From assembly GCA_009746045.1 (NCBI GenBank), contig RPFO01001848.1:1-64000 (forward strand): DNA of 64,000 bases. Reading direction: 5' to 3'. Each line of letters opens with the position of its first letter. Position 1 is the first letter of the stretch. The notes below the pieces were generated by a model, which saw only the letters and a list, made by a program, of their open reading frames with translations, had not been told where the DNA came from and made no database searches. The DNA comes from Mesostigma viride (Eukaryota; Streptophyta; Mesostigmatophyceae; Mesostigmatales; Mesostigmataceae). Position numbers and translations under genes: made by a program. Shown in pieces: positions 8,901 to 16,867 of the stretch.

Positions 8901-10609
8901 GCCAAATCAGGTGCCACCGTGTCCGCCAACCACCCGAGCTTGCCCTTAACCGAGGGCCCATGGGTTGCCAACAGCGGGGACGGGAGGTCGGCCAGCAGGT
9001 CAACCACATAGTTGCGGCTATCCTGCATGTGCATGACCCATTCGCCAGAACGCGAATCCCGCTGCAACGTAGACTGCACGCCGCAAAACACCACGGGTTT
9101 ACCCTCCTCATGATCCACCGCCCTGCCCAGGGGAAACTTAGCCGCCACTGCAGCAAGAAACTGGGTAGCAAAGGTGCGAGGTGCCACCAGCTTGAAGTCA
9201 TCGCCATGCCACACGAAGAGGGCTGGCTCGCCAGGGACGCCGGTGGGGACCACAAAGAAGTTAGGATCCGCGCGATGGTACGTGGCCCCTAAGCTCTGCA
9301 AGACCTCCTCCGCGGAAATGCGGAAGATGATGGGAGAGCTCTGCAGCCCCTCCACCCCTGTCAACAGCTCGATATACTCGCTGCCAATGGTGCCATCCTG
9401 CCAGACCACCGGGACCTTCACCACGTAGCGGGTGCCTTGCCATGTTTGCTGCGCGACCCCAGCGTCGCTGTGGAGGAATGCCCGCTGAAAGTCACCGCAC
9501 CACATCCCGTAGTCCTTGCCCGCGTTCCGCTTGCCCAAGTAGATGACCGTCAGTAGCCGATGCGAAACATGGTTGAGCCCAGGGGTATAAAGATCCTTGG
9601 CATCCAGCGGGGAGGACCCCTTCGTCTCCGTGACCACGGGCCTTACCCGGAACACCACCGAAGAGTTGGTCTCGTCCGGCTTGTAGGTGAGCACGAACTT
9701 CAACCGCAACCGCGTGGCCCCGGCTGGCACACTCTCCAATCCTCGGTAGACCTCGCGCTCTCGCCACTGCTCCTTGGCTCGAATGAACGCGTCGCGCCAC
9801 AAAGCAAACTTGAGAGGATCTTGACAGTCCAGGACAAGTTGCTCCCACGTCACAGGGCTATCCGCCGCCAGTGAGTGTGAGTGGAGGCCGAAGCTGCGCG
9901 GGTGCCAATCCTGAGGCTGAATGATGGACTGGACGAGCGGCGGTGTGGAAAACGCCGCCATCGGTAAGCGCCGCACGACGCCGGGCTGCCCGACCACCAC
10001 CCCCAATGGAGCGTGGTACTCGCGAAGCGGGATGCTGCCCACCCCCGCGACTGACAGCAAGTCAGCGGACACTGAGAACCCCGGGTATGATACGAAAGGT
10101 TCGCCCAGCAAGGCCACATCCTCGTAGCCATCCACGACGTGAAACGGCGTGTCAATGCCCAACACCGGCAGCACCACCATCCCGGTAACTTGATATGCCG
10201 AAGTGCCTGCAAAGTCGGTCACCGATTTGTACGGCGACTCTAGCACTGGATACAGGGTGGCTGCCCGACGAGAGATAATAGACACGGATGCTTGCGTGTC
10301 CACAGCCACCAGCTGCCACGGTCTACACGTAGGAAACAAGGCTGACTTAACCGGCCTGACCCCCTGTGAGAGAGTTTTGACCTGAGCCACCCCTGATGCA
10401 GCTTTCGCTTTAAGCGCCTGAGCACGCCACAAGGCCGTGACCGTTGAAGCCAGGTCCCTAGGTGGGCGAGGCGCATGGGCAGGACCCTGACCCTCCGGCG
10501 AGGCCACGCTAGGCGGGCCTCCCACATTATCCGTGGCTAGCACAGGAGGTGAGTCACTACGTGCACTAGGTCCCGTCAAACCCACCCCATCCTCATCCCA
10601 CCCATCCAC
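8861..10609 (-). CDS. Cop-A aspartic protease plus reverse transcriptase
   Basis: A 582-residue open frame. Residues 100-180 are retropepsin-like: hydrophobic run then VDTQASVSII (103-112), TDFAG, VLPVLGI and ALLGEPFV (166-173, the position of the usual LLGRD). RT follows: LRLKFVLTYK (about 301), DFQRAFLHS (373-381, first Asp), GLQSSPIIF and WHGDDF (467-472, the two catalytic Asp, 9197-9211). Two oddities recur in Cop-C: the protease lies after integrase, and the RT box has H-G in place of Y-V before DD. The protease triad reads DTQA rather than DTGA. Confidence 0.85.
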   Translation of the reverse strand: MDGWDEDGVGLTGPSARSDSPPVLATDNVGGPPSVASPEGQGPAHAPRPPRDLASTVTALWRAQALKAKAASGVAQVKTLSQGVRPVKSALFPTCRPWQLVAVDTQASVSIISRRAATLYPVLESPYKSVTDFAGTSAYQVTGMVVLPVLGIDTPFHVVDGYEDVALLGEPFVSYPGFSVSADLLSVAGVGSIPLREYHAPLGVVVGQPGVVRRLPMAAFSTPPLVQSIIQPQDWHPRSFGLHSHSLAADSPVTWEQLVLDCQDPLKFALWRDAFIRAKEQWREREVYRGLESVPAGATRLRLKFVLTYKPDETNSSVVFRVRPVVTETKGSSPLDAKDLYTPGLNHVSHRLLTVIYLGKRNAGKDYGMWCGDFQRAFLHSDAGVAQQTWQGTRYVVKVPVVWQDGTIGSEYIELLTGVEGLQSSPIIFRISAEEVLQSLGATYHRADPNFFVVPTGVPGEPALFVWHGDDFKLVAPRTFATQFLAAVAAKFPLGRAVDHEEGKPVVFCGVQSTLQRDSRSGEWVMHMQDSRNYVVDLLADLPSPLLATHGPSVKGKLGWLADTVAPDLACSLACPMMCWKD

Positions 10610-11656
10610 GGGGTCATATTGGGGCCCAGGGGAGGGGGGGGTGTAGCTGTGTCTGCCCCTGGGAGCGACCCGTGGGGTACCACCTCAGATGCTACGACAG
10701 GCGCATTATCCTTCACTACCCACCCCAGTGCCCTGTTGGCTGCCAGCTCACTCTCCATGCTATCCCCTTGCTTATAGCCTGCCACCGATGCCCATGGTAC
10801 CCTATACACCCGATCATTCCACTCTATGTCTATGACCCGCAGCGGCCAGTCTAACTTTGTGATGGCCCCAGGCCCCTGCATGGTGCCCCGTTTGCCGCTG
10901 GGCGAGCTCTCCTTGTGGAACATGACCAACTGCCCGACCTCAAAAGCGCTAGACAAATCAGGCAGCGTGGCATCCTTGAGCCGCAGCTTGGCGGCGGTAT
11001 CCTGTAGATGCTGTTGGTATGCCTCTACTACCTCGGGTGAGTAGGTGCCCGCTGACAGCCCCCGAGGCGTGACTAGCCCAAAGCCCTTGACATCAAGCAC
11101 GTGCCTATGGTTGCACACATGCATGAGCTCCTTGCACCACGCCGTCTTGACCGCGTAGGATTTGCCATGTGGGTTATCCTGTCGCTTGGCTGCCACAGTC
11201 TTGACATAGCTTACAGTGCGATCTATCATGCCCATATTGCCGTGATCCTCACGCCCCACGATGACCACGGCCTCCATCCCCGGCAAACCTTGCACACAGC
11301 GGAACTGCTGGTCTAGCATGAGCTCCACTACGGGATGAAAGAAAGCCAGGCTGATCTTGATAGCCCTGTGCAGGTCAGCCTCAACATGTGGGCAGCGGCT
11401 CAATGTAGGTGGCCTTGCTGAACCTATCCTTGACTATGAAATAGGTGTCCCCCCCTTCCATGTGCATGACATCCCCCACAAGGTACCCTCGCTCCAAGGG
11501 TGGAGTCTTGGCATGCCGCCTACGCGACTTCTTCCTGATCTTGATGCAGGCAGGACACTGAGCACGCACATTCTTCAGCTCGTTGTATAAAGGTGCCCCC
11601 AACATGTGTGCCCCCTCTACCTCGGCTTGGGCCTCATGCCCGTATGCACGGTGCAT
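10576..11656 (-). CDS. Cop-A integrase, two frames
   Basis: Frame 11381-11656 has the zinc module H-x4-H (HRAYGH) and CPAC, then GDVMHMEGGDTYFIVKDRF with the first catalytic Asp. A one-base shift near 11395 leads to frame 10576-11403: DQQF region (second Asp), then EDHGNMGMIDRTVSYVK, where the third acidic residue would be Asp; Cop-C has IIERAI with Glu. The C-terminus (FEVGQLVMFHKE..GPGAITKLDWP) resembles the SH3-like GPY/F module known from gypsy integrases. It lies between gag and protease. Confidence 0.78.
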
Positions 11657-11673
11657 CTGGTATGCTAACAGTT

Positions 11674-13356
11674 TCAGGGTGACAGCCTGAGGTGCAGTGG
11701 CATTGTCAGGTTCTCAACAGGTGGGGTGACTACTGGGGTAGTGACATTGGCTAACTGGGCAGCTTCAGAGGCTGCACGAAAGGCCGCCCGTGTGAGCACC
11801 TTGCCAATGTGAAGATCCACACTAGGGTGGTGTGTACCGAGAACATCTGCCCGCCCAGCATTCTCTTGCACTGTCACAACATTCCTCATAGGCCCAACCG
11901 CCCCAGTATCTAGCTGGGGTGCTGCAGTAGTGCTTGGTCGCTCGGCGTTGTACACACCCGACCTAGAAGACACCACATTGCTTAGGTCACGCATTGTAGA
12001 CCCGTGCTCAGGAAGCACGTGATCCTGGCGCGACAGAGCCAGAGCAGCATCAACGGATTGCGTGAGCACATCACGGAATGAGACAGAGGATGCAGTCACG
12101 TTGCTTTTAGGAACGACGTCAGGCTCTACGACGGCCCGGTTCAGCGTGACGCATTGAGCAAAAGAAGGGGTATCGAGCGTGCTCTCACCTGACTTTCGTG
12201 CTGCCCGTCGCTCTGCCCACTCCTCGCGTGTGCCGTGGACGACGATGCGCTTGGCCTTGCACGCCTCCACGCTGTGACCACGCAGAACGTCGTGGCACTT
12301 GCGGCAAAGGTTGTCCTCGAGCTCCAGGTCCGGGCGAACTCGGCAGTCATCCCGGACATGGCGACGTCCGAAGCAGCGCTCACAGCGTTGCTTGCGGTCA
12401 GTAGACGCCCCCTGCTGCCGCTTGGCCGGGGGATTATCACCCTGCTTGGCGTCGCCACCATGCCCGCGCTTGCGCCCTCGCTGGCCCCCGTTGTTGCCGT
12501 GGCCGACGACCTTTTTCAGGATGGCCGTAAGCTCCGACCGCGTAATGGGAGCCTCTGCGCCTGAAGAAGAAGACGCGCCGGCATCCACCTTGCGCAGGGA
12601 TGGCAGAGCAGCCGAGGCAGCCGGCTTGGACTGCGCACTCTTGAAGCATGAAATCAAATACAGCATGCCCTCGTCGAAACTGACGGCACTCTTCTTTTTG
12701 AGTTCCGTCGCTATGGTCAGATGCACATCCGACGAGAGGTCGCATTTCTTGAGAAATCGATTGCACAGGAAAATGGGCTTGAGAGTATCTAGCAGCTTGT
12801 GCTTGTGCACGAAGACCTGGAAATCACGTGCAGCCCCGGGCAAATTTGCCTTATTAACTGCATAGCCCTCGAAGTCGTTGAAGGCTTGCTCGTCGGCCTC
12901 TTCCTTAGACCGCGACAAGTGGGCATCTAGACCGTTGTAAAAAACTTCCCAGGTTTGTTTGTTGTCGTCCGCAATGCGAACTAGATTGGCAATGTTTGGG
13001 TGCTTTGTTGTACTGCAGAATACTGCACGGAACTTGCCAATCAGCTCCGAATCTTTGTCTGCGCGTCCATCGCGCAGACGCTTGAGAGCAGCTAGAAAAT
13101 CTGCTGCGTCGTCCGCCGTATAGTCGGCCGGTAGATCTGCGGGCACCTCCGTTTGCTTGAGAGGGCCGCGATTTAGTGCATCGTCAGCAGCCAGCATGAG
13201 ATGCTTGAACTGCTTGGCCAGTTCCGGTTGCGCCACGAGGGTTTGCATCAACCTCGTGGCCTCGTCCGCACTAAAGCGTGGCAGGACGGACCCTGCGGCC
13301 TCGCCACTTGGCGTATCTGTGTGTTCGCCCGTGCGGCTCCGTGTACCGGAAGCCAT
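11674..13356 (-). CDS. Cop-A Gag, 560 aa, two zinc knuckles
   Basis: The ATG at 13356 is 19 bases inside the 5' LTR. The helical capsid-like part runs to about residue 260. A basic GQRGRKRGHGG tract is followed by two knuckles: CERCFGRRHVRDDC (CX2CX4HX4C) and CRKCHDVLRGHSVEAC (CX2CX6HX4C). About 170 disordered residues follow. An isolated LDTGA near residue 475 lacks flanking protease features. The stop is at 11674; the integrase frame overlaps here in another frame, so translation of pol would need frameshifting. Confidence 0.82.
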   Translation of the reverse strand: MASGTRSRTGEHTDTPSGEAAGSVLPRFSADEATRLMQTLVAQPELAKQFKHLMLAADDALNRGPLKQTEVPADLPADYTADDAADFLAALKRLRDGRADKDSELIGKFRAVFCSTTKHPNIANLVRIADDNKQTWEVFYNGLDAHLSRSKEEADEQAFNDFEGYAVNKANLPGAARDFQVFVHKHKLLDTLKPIFLCNRFLKKCDLSSDVHLTIATELKKKSAVSFDEGMLYLISCFKSAQSKPAASAALPSLRKVDAGASSSSGAEAPITRSELTAILKKVVGHGNNGGQRGRKRGHGGDAKQGDNPPAKRQQGASTDRKQRCERCFGRRHVRDDCRVRPDLELEDNLCRKCHDVLRGHSVEACKAKRIVVHGTREEWAERRAARKSGESTLDTPSFAQCVTLNRAVVEPDVVPKSNVTASSVSFRDVLTQSVDAALALSRQDHVLPEHGSTMRDLSNVVSSRSGVYNAERPSTTAAPQLDTGAVGPMRNVVTVQENAGRADVLGTHHPSVDLHIGKVLTRAAFRAASEAAQLANVTTPVVTPPVENLTMPLHLRLSP

Positions 13357-13375
13357 CGGGATTTTTATGAATACA

Positions 13376-13720
13376 AGTTAATGCCCGACCGGCTCAGCTA
13401 TGGCGGTCGGTCACGTTGAGCTTGGGATAAGGTGAACACAGAGAACTACTGTCGGAGCTGGCCCACCACTGGTTTATGTCTTAGCCAGCAAACCCTATCC
13501 GGTTAGCCGTAACCGTGGGACAAGCTAGCCGTCCGTACTGACCCGGATAAGGCCCCGGACTGGGGCCTAGGTGGCGCCGGCCCTAGGCGCCGCCCTTAGA
13601 CCGGTCGCCCGCATCGGACCGCCGGATTATAGCCGGCGGCTGAGCGGACGCTAGCGGATGGCGTGCGGACGGACATGGGGAACTCAGAGCCAGATCCTAG
13701 GGCTCTAGAGTTACTCAACT
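13376..13720 (-). repeat. Cop-A LTR (5' LTR)
   Basis: Identical partner of 7572-7916. It is followed by the target duplication AGAGG at 13721-13725. Gag starts 19 bases inside it. Confidence 0.9.
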
Positions 13721-13944
13721 AGAGGTCCACCCTCGTGCCCAGCACGAGGATGCATAGGGTCAGACATACTTACAGCTGCATCAGCTGTCAAGGACGTCTT
13801 CATAGGAACCTGTACCTCTCCAGGTGACCTGGGGCCACCCTGAACCTGGAGATCACCCTCTTGTTGCCCAGATATAAAATCTGCATTGGAGCACCTGGCC
13901 TCCCCCCTGGGTGAATTAAGGTGTGTAGGGGTTGCCTCAGACAG

Positions 13945-15057
13945 TCATTGCTCCTTGTTGTCTTCTTGCTGACTGCCCTTTGAAGGCTGGCCCTGGGACT
14001 TGTTGTTGTTCTTCTTGTTGTTGTTGTTATTCTTGTTGCTGCCCTGGCCCTGGGACTTCTTGAAGCTGGGACACTCCTTCTTGATATGCCCCCACCCCTT
14101 GCACAGGTAGCATTGTATCTTTGACTTGCCCTGGCCTCCTCCCCCGTTGTCAGGCGCGTTGCCCTGCTTGGGCTTACCACCCACTCGCCTGAACACCGAC
14201 TTGGAGTGTGACCTCCTGTCAGAGTCGGGTGAATGATCGCCCTTGCGCTTGTTATGGTTGCCCCCTCGTCCTCCCTGGCTTCTGTCAGCCTCAGACGTCT
14301 TGGAGCCCCCTTGGGTACGCCCACCTGCGTGGGTAGCCTTCACTGCTGGCACTCCACCCTCAAACAGCTCCTCTGCCTCGAGTGCTTGTTTGATTATGAC
14401 CTTGTAGGCCTTGAGGGTTGAGTGTGGGGCACACATGACCTTTAAAGAGCCACGTGTAGCCTTATCCAGCCCAGAGACCTTCAACCAGTTGGTCAGGGCT
14501 ATGTTATCTGCCACATTGAAACCGTGGGCCCTGCCTTCCTCAACCATTTTGCAATAGCTAAGGAAATTCTGGATGAGATCTCCCTTGACCTCCCACCCTT
14601 GATACTTGTCTTGCCAATGGATGCCGACCTTCTTTCGCTGGTCTTCAAGCAACTCCTTCAGCTCAGCTACATACACTGCCCAGGCCTTGTTGGCCTTCTT
14701 GCATTCCCTGGTTAGGTCCTTGATCTGATCAGTGCACTTGCCAAACGTGCTGCTGCCTATCCAGATCTGATAGTAGTTGGTACCCCCGTACAAACTAGGA
14801 AACCCTTCCAGCCCTTCTACAAACTCTTCAGCCTGCTTAGGCTTAGAGTCAGATGTCACAGGTTGCAGCTGATTTACAATTAATAATCCCTGAGTGGTAA
14901 GGTCAAAACCATGAACAGCTTGTGCATTATTATTATTGTGATGAATGTTGGTAATCTCTCCGGTAACCCCCACGTCATCTACGTGAGCGGTCCCGCTACC
15001 AGCACCCCCATTATTATTCCCACTGGCTAGGCCCTTGCTACGGCGTCCCTCAGCCAT
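13945..15057 (-). CDS. Cop-B Gag, 370 aa, zinc knuckle and Asn-rich tail
   Basis: The ATG at 15057 gives MAEGRRSKGLASGNNNG. The middle is helical (QIWIGSSTFGKCTDQIKDL; NWLKVSGLDKATRGSLKVM). A basic GGRTQGG/RSQGGRGG linker leads to the knuckle CYLCKGWGHIKKEC, then an Asn/Lys/Gln-rich tail. It is the gag of the copia whose integrase lies at 7068-7562; Cop-A inserted between them (13721-13944 is the intervening non-coding or frame-broken part). A TTTTGTTTTCCAG just upstream (about 15095 in minus sense) resembles a splice acceptor. No LTR is recognisable to the right. Confidence 0.75.
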   Translation of the reverse strand: MAEGRRSKGLASGNNNGGAGSGTAHVDDVGVTGEITNIHHNNNNAQAVHGFDLTTQGLLIVNQLQPVTSDSKPKQAEEFVEGLEGFPSLYGGTNYYQIWIGSSTFGKCTDQIKDLTRECKKANKAWAVYVAELKELLEDQRKKVGIHWQDKYQGWEVKGDLIQNFLSYCKMVEEGRAHGFNVADNIALTNWLKVSGLDKATRGSLKVMCAPHSTLKAYKVIIKQALEAEELFEGGVPAVKATHAGGRTQGGSKTSEADRSQGGRGGNHNKRKGDHSPDSDRRSHSKSVFRRVGGKPKQGNAPDNGGGGQGKSKIQCYLCKGWGHIKKECPSFKKSQGQGSNKNNNNNKKNNNKSQGQPSKGSQQEDNKEQ

Positions 15058-15178
15058 GGTAAACCACACTAGCTGTGTACAGCCCTGAGCTAAGCAGCTG
15101 GAAAACAAAAACAGGTAGATATGTACAATCTGTCAAAAAGCCGCCTGCTCCGGTGCCGACCGCGCCACCATGCCGAAT

Positions 15179-15964
15179 TCAGTCGAGACCACGAAAATCG
15201 CAGTAGTCGTAGTCGTAAATGGGATCGTTGGCGACAGGCGCAGGCCCCTCCTGGCCTTGCCCAACCTCAATCGTCACCGGTGTTTCGATGACGATGGGGT
15301 CCAACCGACGTCCCGTCACCGGATCAATGCGGCGACGACGGCGGCGGGTGACGATGCGGAGCGGGTTGGTAAGAATCGTTAGAAAATCCCACCCGTCCGG
15401 CGCCCACTCTCGCAATGCAGACAAGAATGCGACAAGATTGAGCAGCAATTGCCGCTCACGCGTCCGGAAGCCTCGCAACAGCAACTGCAGAATCGCAAGG
15501 TCTTGAAACAGGTTGGTCGTAATCGTCGGAATGACGCCCGAACGAACCGACAGCCAGTTAGCGAGATTGCGCTGGTAACCTGTAAGCGATGAAACCGCGT
15601 TGTCGATCTCCTCAGAGACCTCGGCAACCGCGCTGGGCGCTTGCAACCCCGCCCGGGTGTGGACCTCGAAGTCCGCGAGCAAAGCGCGAATGGAATCAAG
15701 GTAATCGCGAAACCCCGAAACAATCGAAGGTTGCGGAGGCGGGGGCGGCAGTCGTAGGTTTTGCAGCAGTTCTTGCTGCTGAGCGCGTAGCTCCGCACTG
15801 GACGCTACCGCCTGGTCAACAACACGCTGCCACGCCGCATTAAGAACCGGACGATCTTCACGAACAGGAGTCGTTGAAGGACCAGCCGGAGATTCGGCGA
15901 TGTCCGCTGGACTGCCCAAAATTTCAGAATCCCTCGGAATGCGGAACTCCATTGAGTCCGGCAT
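15179..15964 (-). CDS. Unassigned gag-like ORF, about 261 aa
   Basis: From the ATG at 15964 (MPDSMEFRIP) there is an open frame to 15179. It has a disordered start, a PPPPPQPS linker, a long helical region (ILQLLLRGFRTRERQLLLNL), a basic TRRRRRRIDPVTGRR patch and an acidic/aromatic end (YDYDYCDFRGLD). There is no zinc knuckle or enzyme motif. Its place upstream of element remnants and downstream of an LTR-like stretch (AATAAAGG in minus sense near 16040) suggests a retroelement gag. I do not recognise the family. Confidence 0.4.
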   Translation of the reverse strand: MPDSMEFRIPRDSEILGSPADIAESPAGPSTTPVREDRPVLNAAWQRVVDQAVASSAELRAQQQELLQNLRLPPPPPQPSIVSGFRDYLDSIRALLADFEVHTRAGLQAPSAVAEVSEEIDNAVSSLTGYQRNLANWLSVRSGVIPTITTNLFQDLAILQLLLRGFRTRERQLLLNLVAFLSALREWAPDGWDFLTILTNPLRIVTRRRRRRIDPVTGRRLDPIVIETPVTIEVGQGQEGPAPVANDPIYDYDYCDFRGLD

Positions 15965-16867
15965 TTTTCTTGGTACGAAGATTGTAATACGAGTTGAGTG
16001 AGAATTTACCACCGAGGGAATCCATGGCTCTTGCAGGAAAGTTGCCTTTATTATAATAAGCAAACACGGACGTAAGTCACGTCAAGTCCGAGACTGCACG
16101 TAGCACAGACGACAGGGTCGTTGTGCCAAGAGAGCGTGCACGCAAGAGCTAGCGTCCCGGTGCGACCAAGTCACACATATAGCTTGCTAGGGACGCGTCC
16201 AAGTATTCAGCTGTACTGTCACAGCTGAACTGTCAATCAATTGATTACACGGACTCTGGCACGCCTTTGGCGCGCAGATCTATCAATTGTCCATACGGCT
16301 AGTCCTGTGGACCTATCCGTACACTACTCAGCATCAATTGTCTCATAGGTCCTGGCGCGCTACAGCGCCCCTACCTATCAATTGACCATCAAGTCCTGTA
16401 CAAGTCCTGTCAACGTCCTGCGGACTATCAAAGTGACACTTGTACATCCTGTGTCCGTACGCGCCCACAGTGGCGCGCCGGGTACTGTCGGCACAGCCTA
16501 GGAAACGTCATAACTTTTACGTCCCGTATCCAAATGAGGCGTTTAAGGTGCCGTTGGAAAGAGCGTAACAATCTCTATCCACCTAACGTAAATCCTTTAC
16601 GTTAACTCCTCCTCCTACAATTCGTACAGAAGTTGTTCCTTCTCCATCTCATATCCCTGACATATTTCTTACTCCTTTACCTTCTCCAACCGGCGAACGG
16701 GGTTTTCTTCCTCCTCTATTGAGACCCCTCCTACTGTGGAATTTGGTTCCTTATCAATCACGGTGACTAGGAAGGAGTGAGCTAAATAGTCCTTTCCTTT
16801 TTGCGTGGTTGAAGTTTTTGTTGTCAGTAGACTCTTGTCCTCGTCTTGCCAGATACCTCGAAACTGT
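15965..16867. other. LTR-like non-coding stretch
   Basis: No gene. 16080-16500 has repeated TATCAATTG, GTCCTGT and GGCGCGC motifs. Minus-sense AATAAAGG lies near 16040. From about 16600 the sequence becomes decayed gypsy pol on the plus strand. It may be the LTR of the unassigned gag-like ORF, but no second copy is in the window. Confidence 0.35.

Larger units (their letters stand above)
7572..13720 (-). mobile_element. Cop-A: copia-like LTR retrotransposon with Gag-INT-PR-RT-RH order
   Basis: Complete element: identical 345-bp LTRs, 5-bp target duplication AGAGG (7567-7571 and 13721-13725), gag, integrase, protease, RT and RNase H on the minus strand. It is inserted between gag and integrase of the older Cop-B. 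Identical LTRs imply a recent insertion. Protease is placed after integrase, unlike normal copia. The leader between LTR and gag ATG is only 19 bases, and I see no standard tRNA-Met primer site in it. The 7917-8292 stretch between RNase H and the 3' LTR is non-coding. Confidence 0.88.

Noticed and set aside
11880-11960. LDTGA in Cop-A Gag as the true protease in the normal copia position
   Set aside because: It is preceded by APQ, not a hydrophobic strand, lacks a downstream LLG-type motif, and has no counterpart in Cop-C; the block after integrase has both motifs in both elements.
12198-12865. Plus-strand Arg/Ser-rich frames
   Set aside because: Antisense shadows of Cop-A gag.
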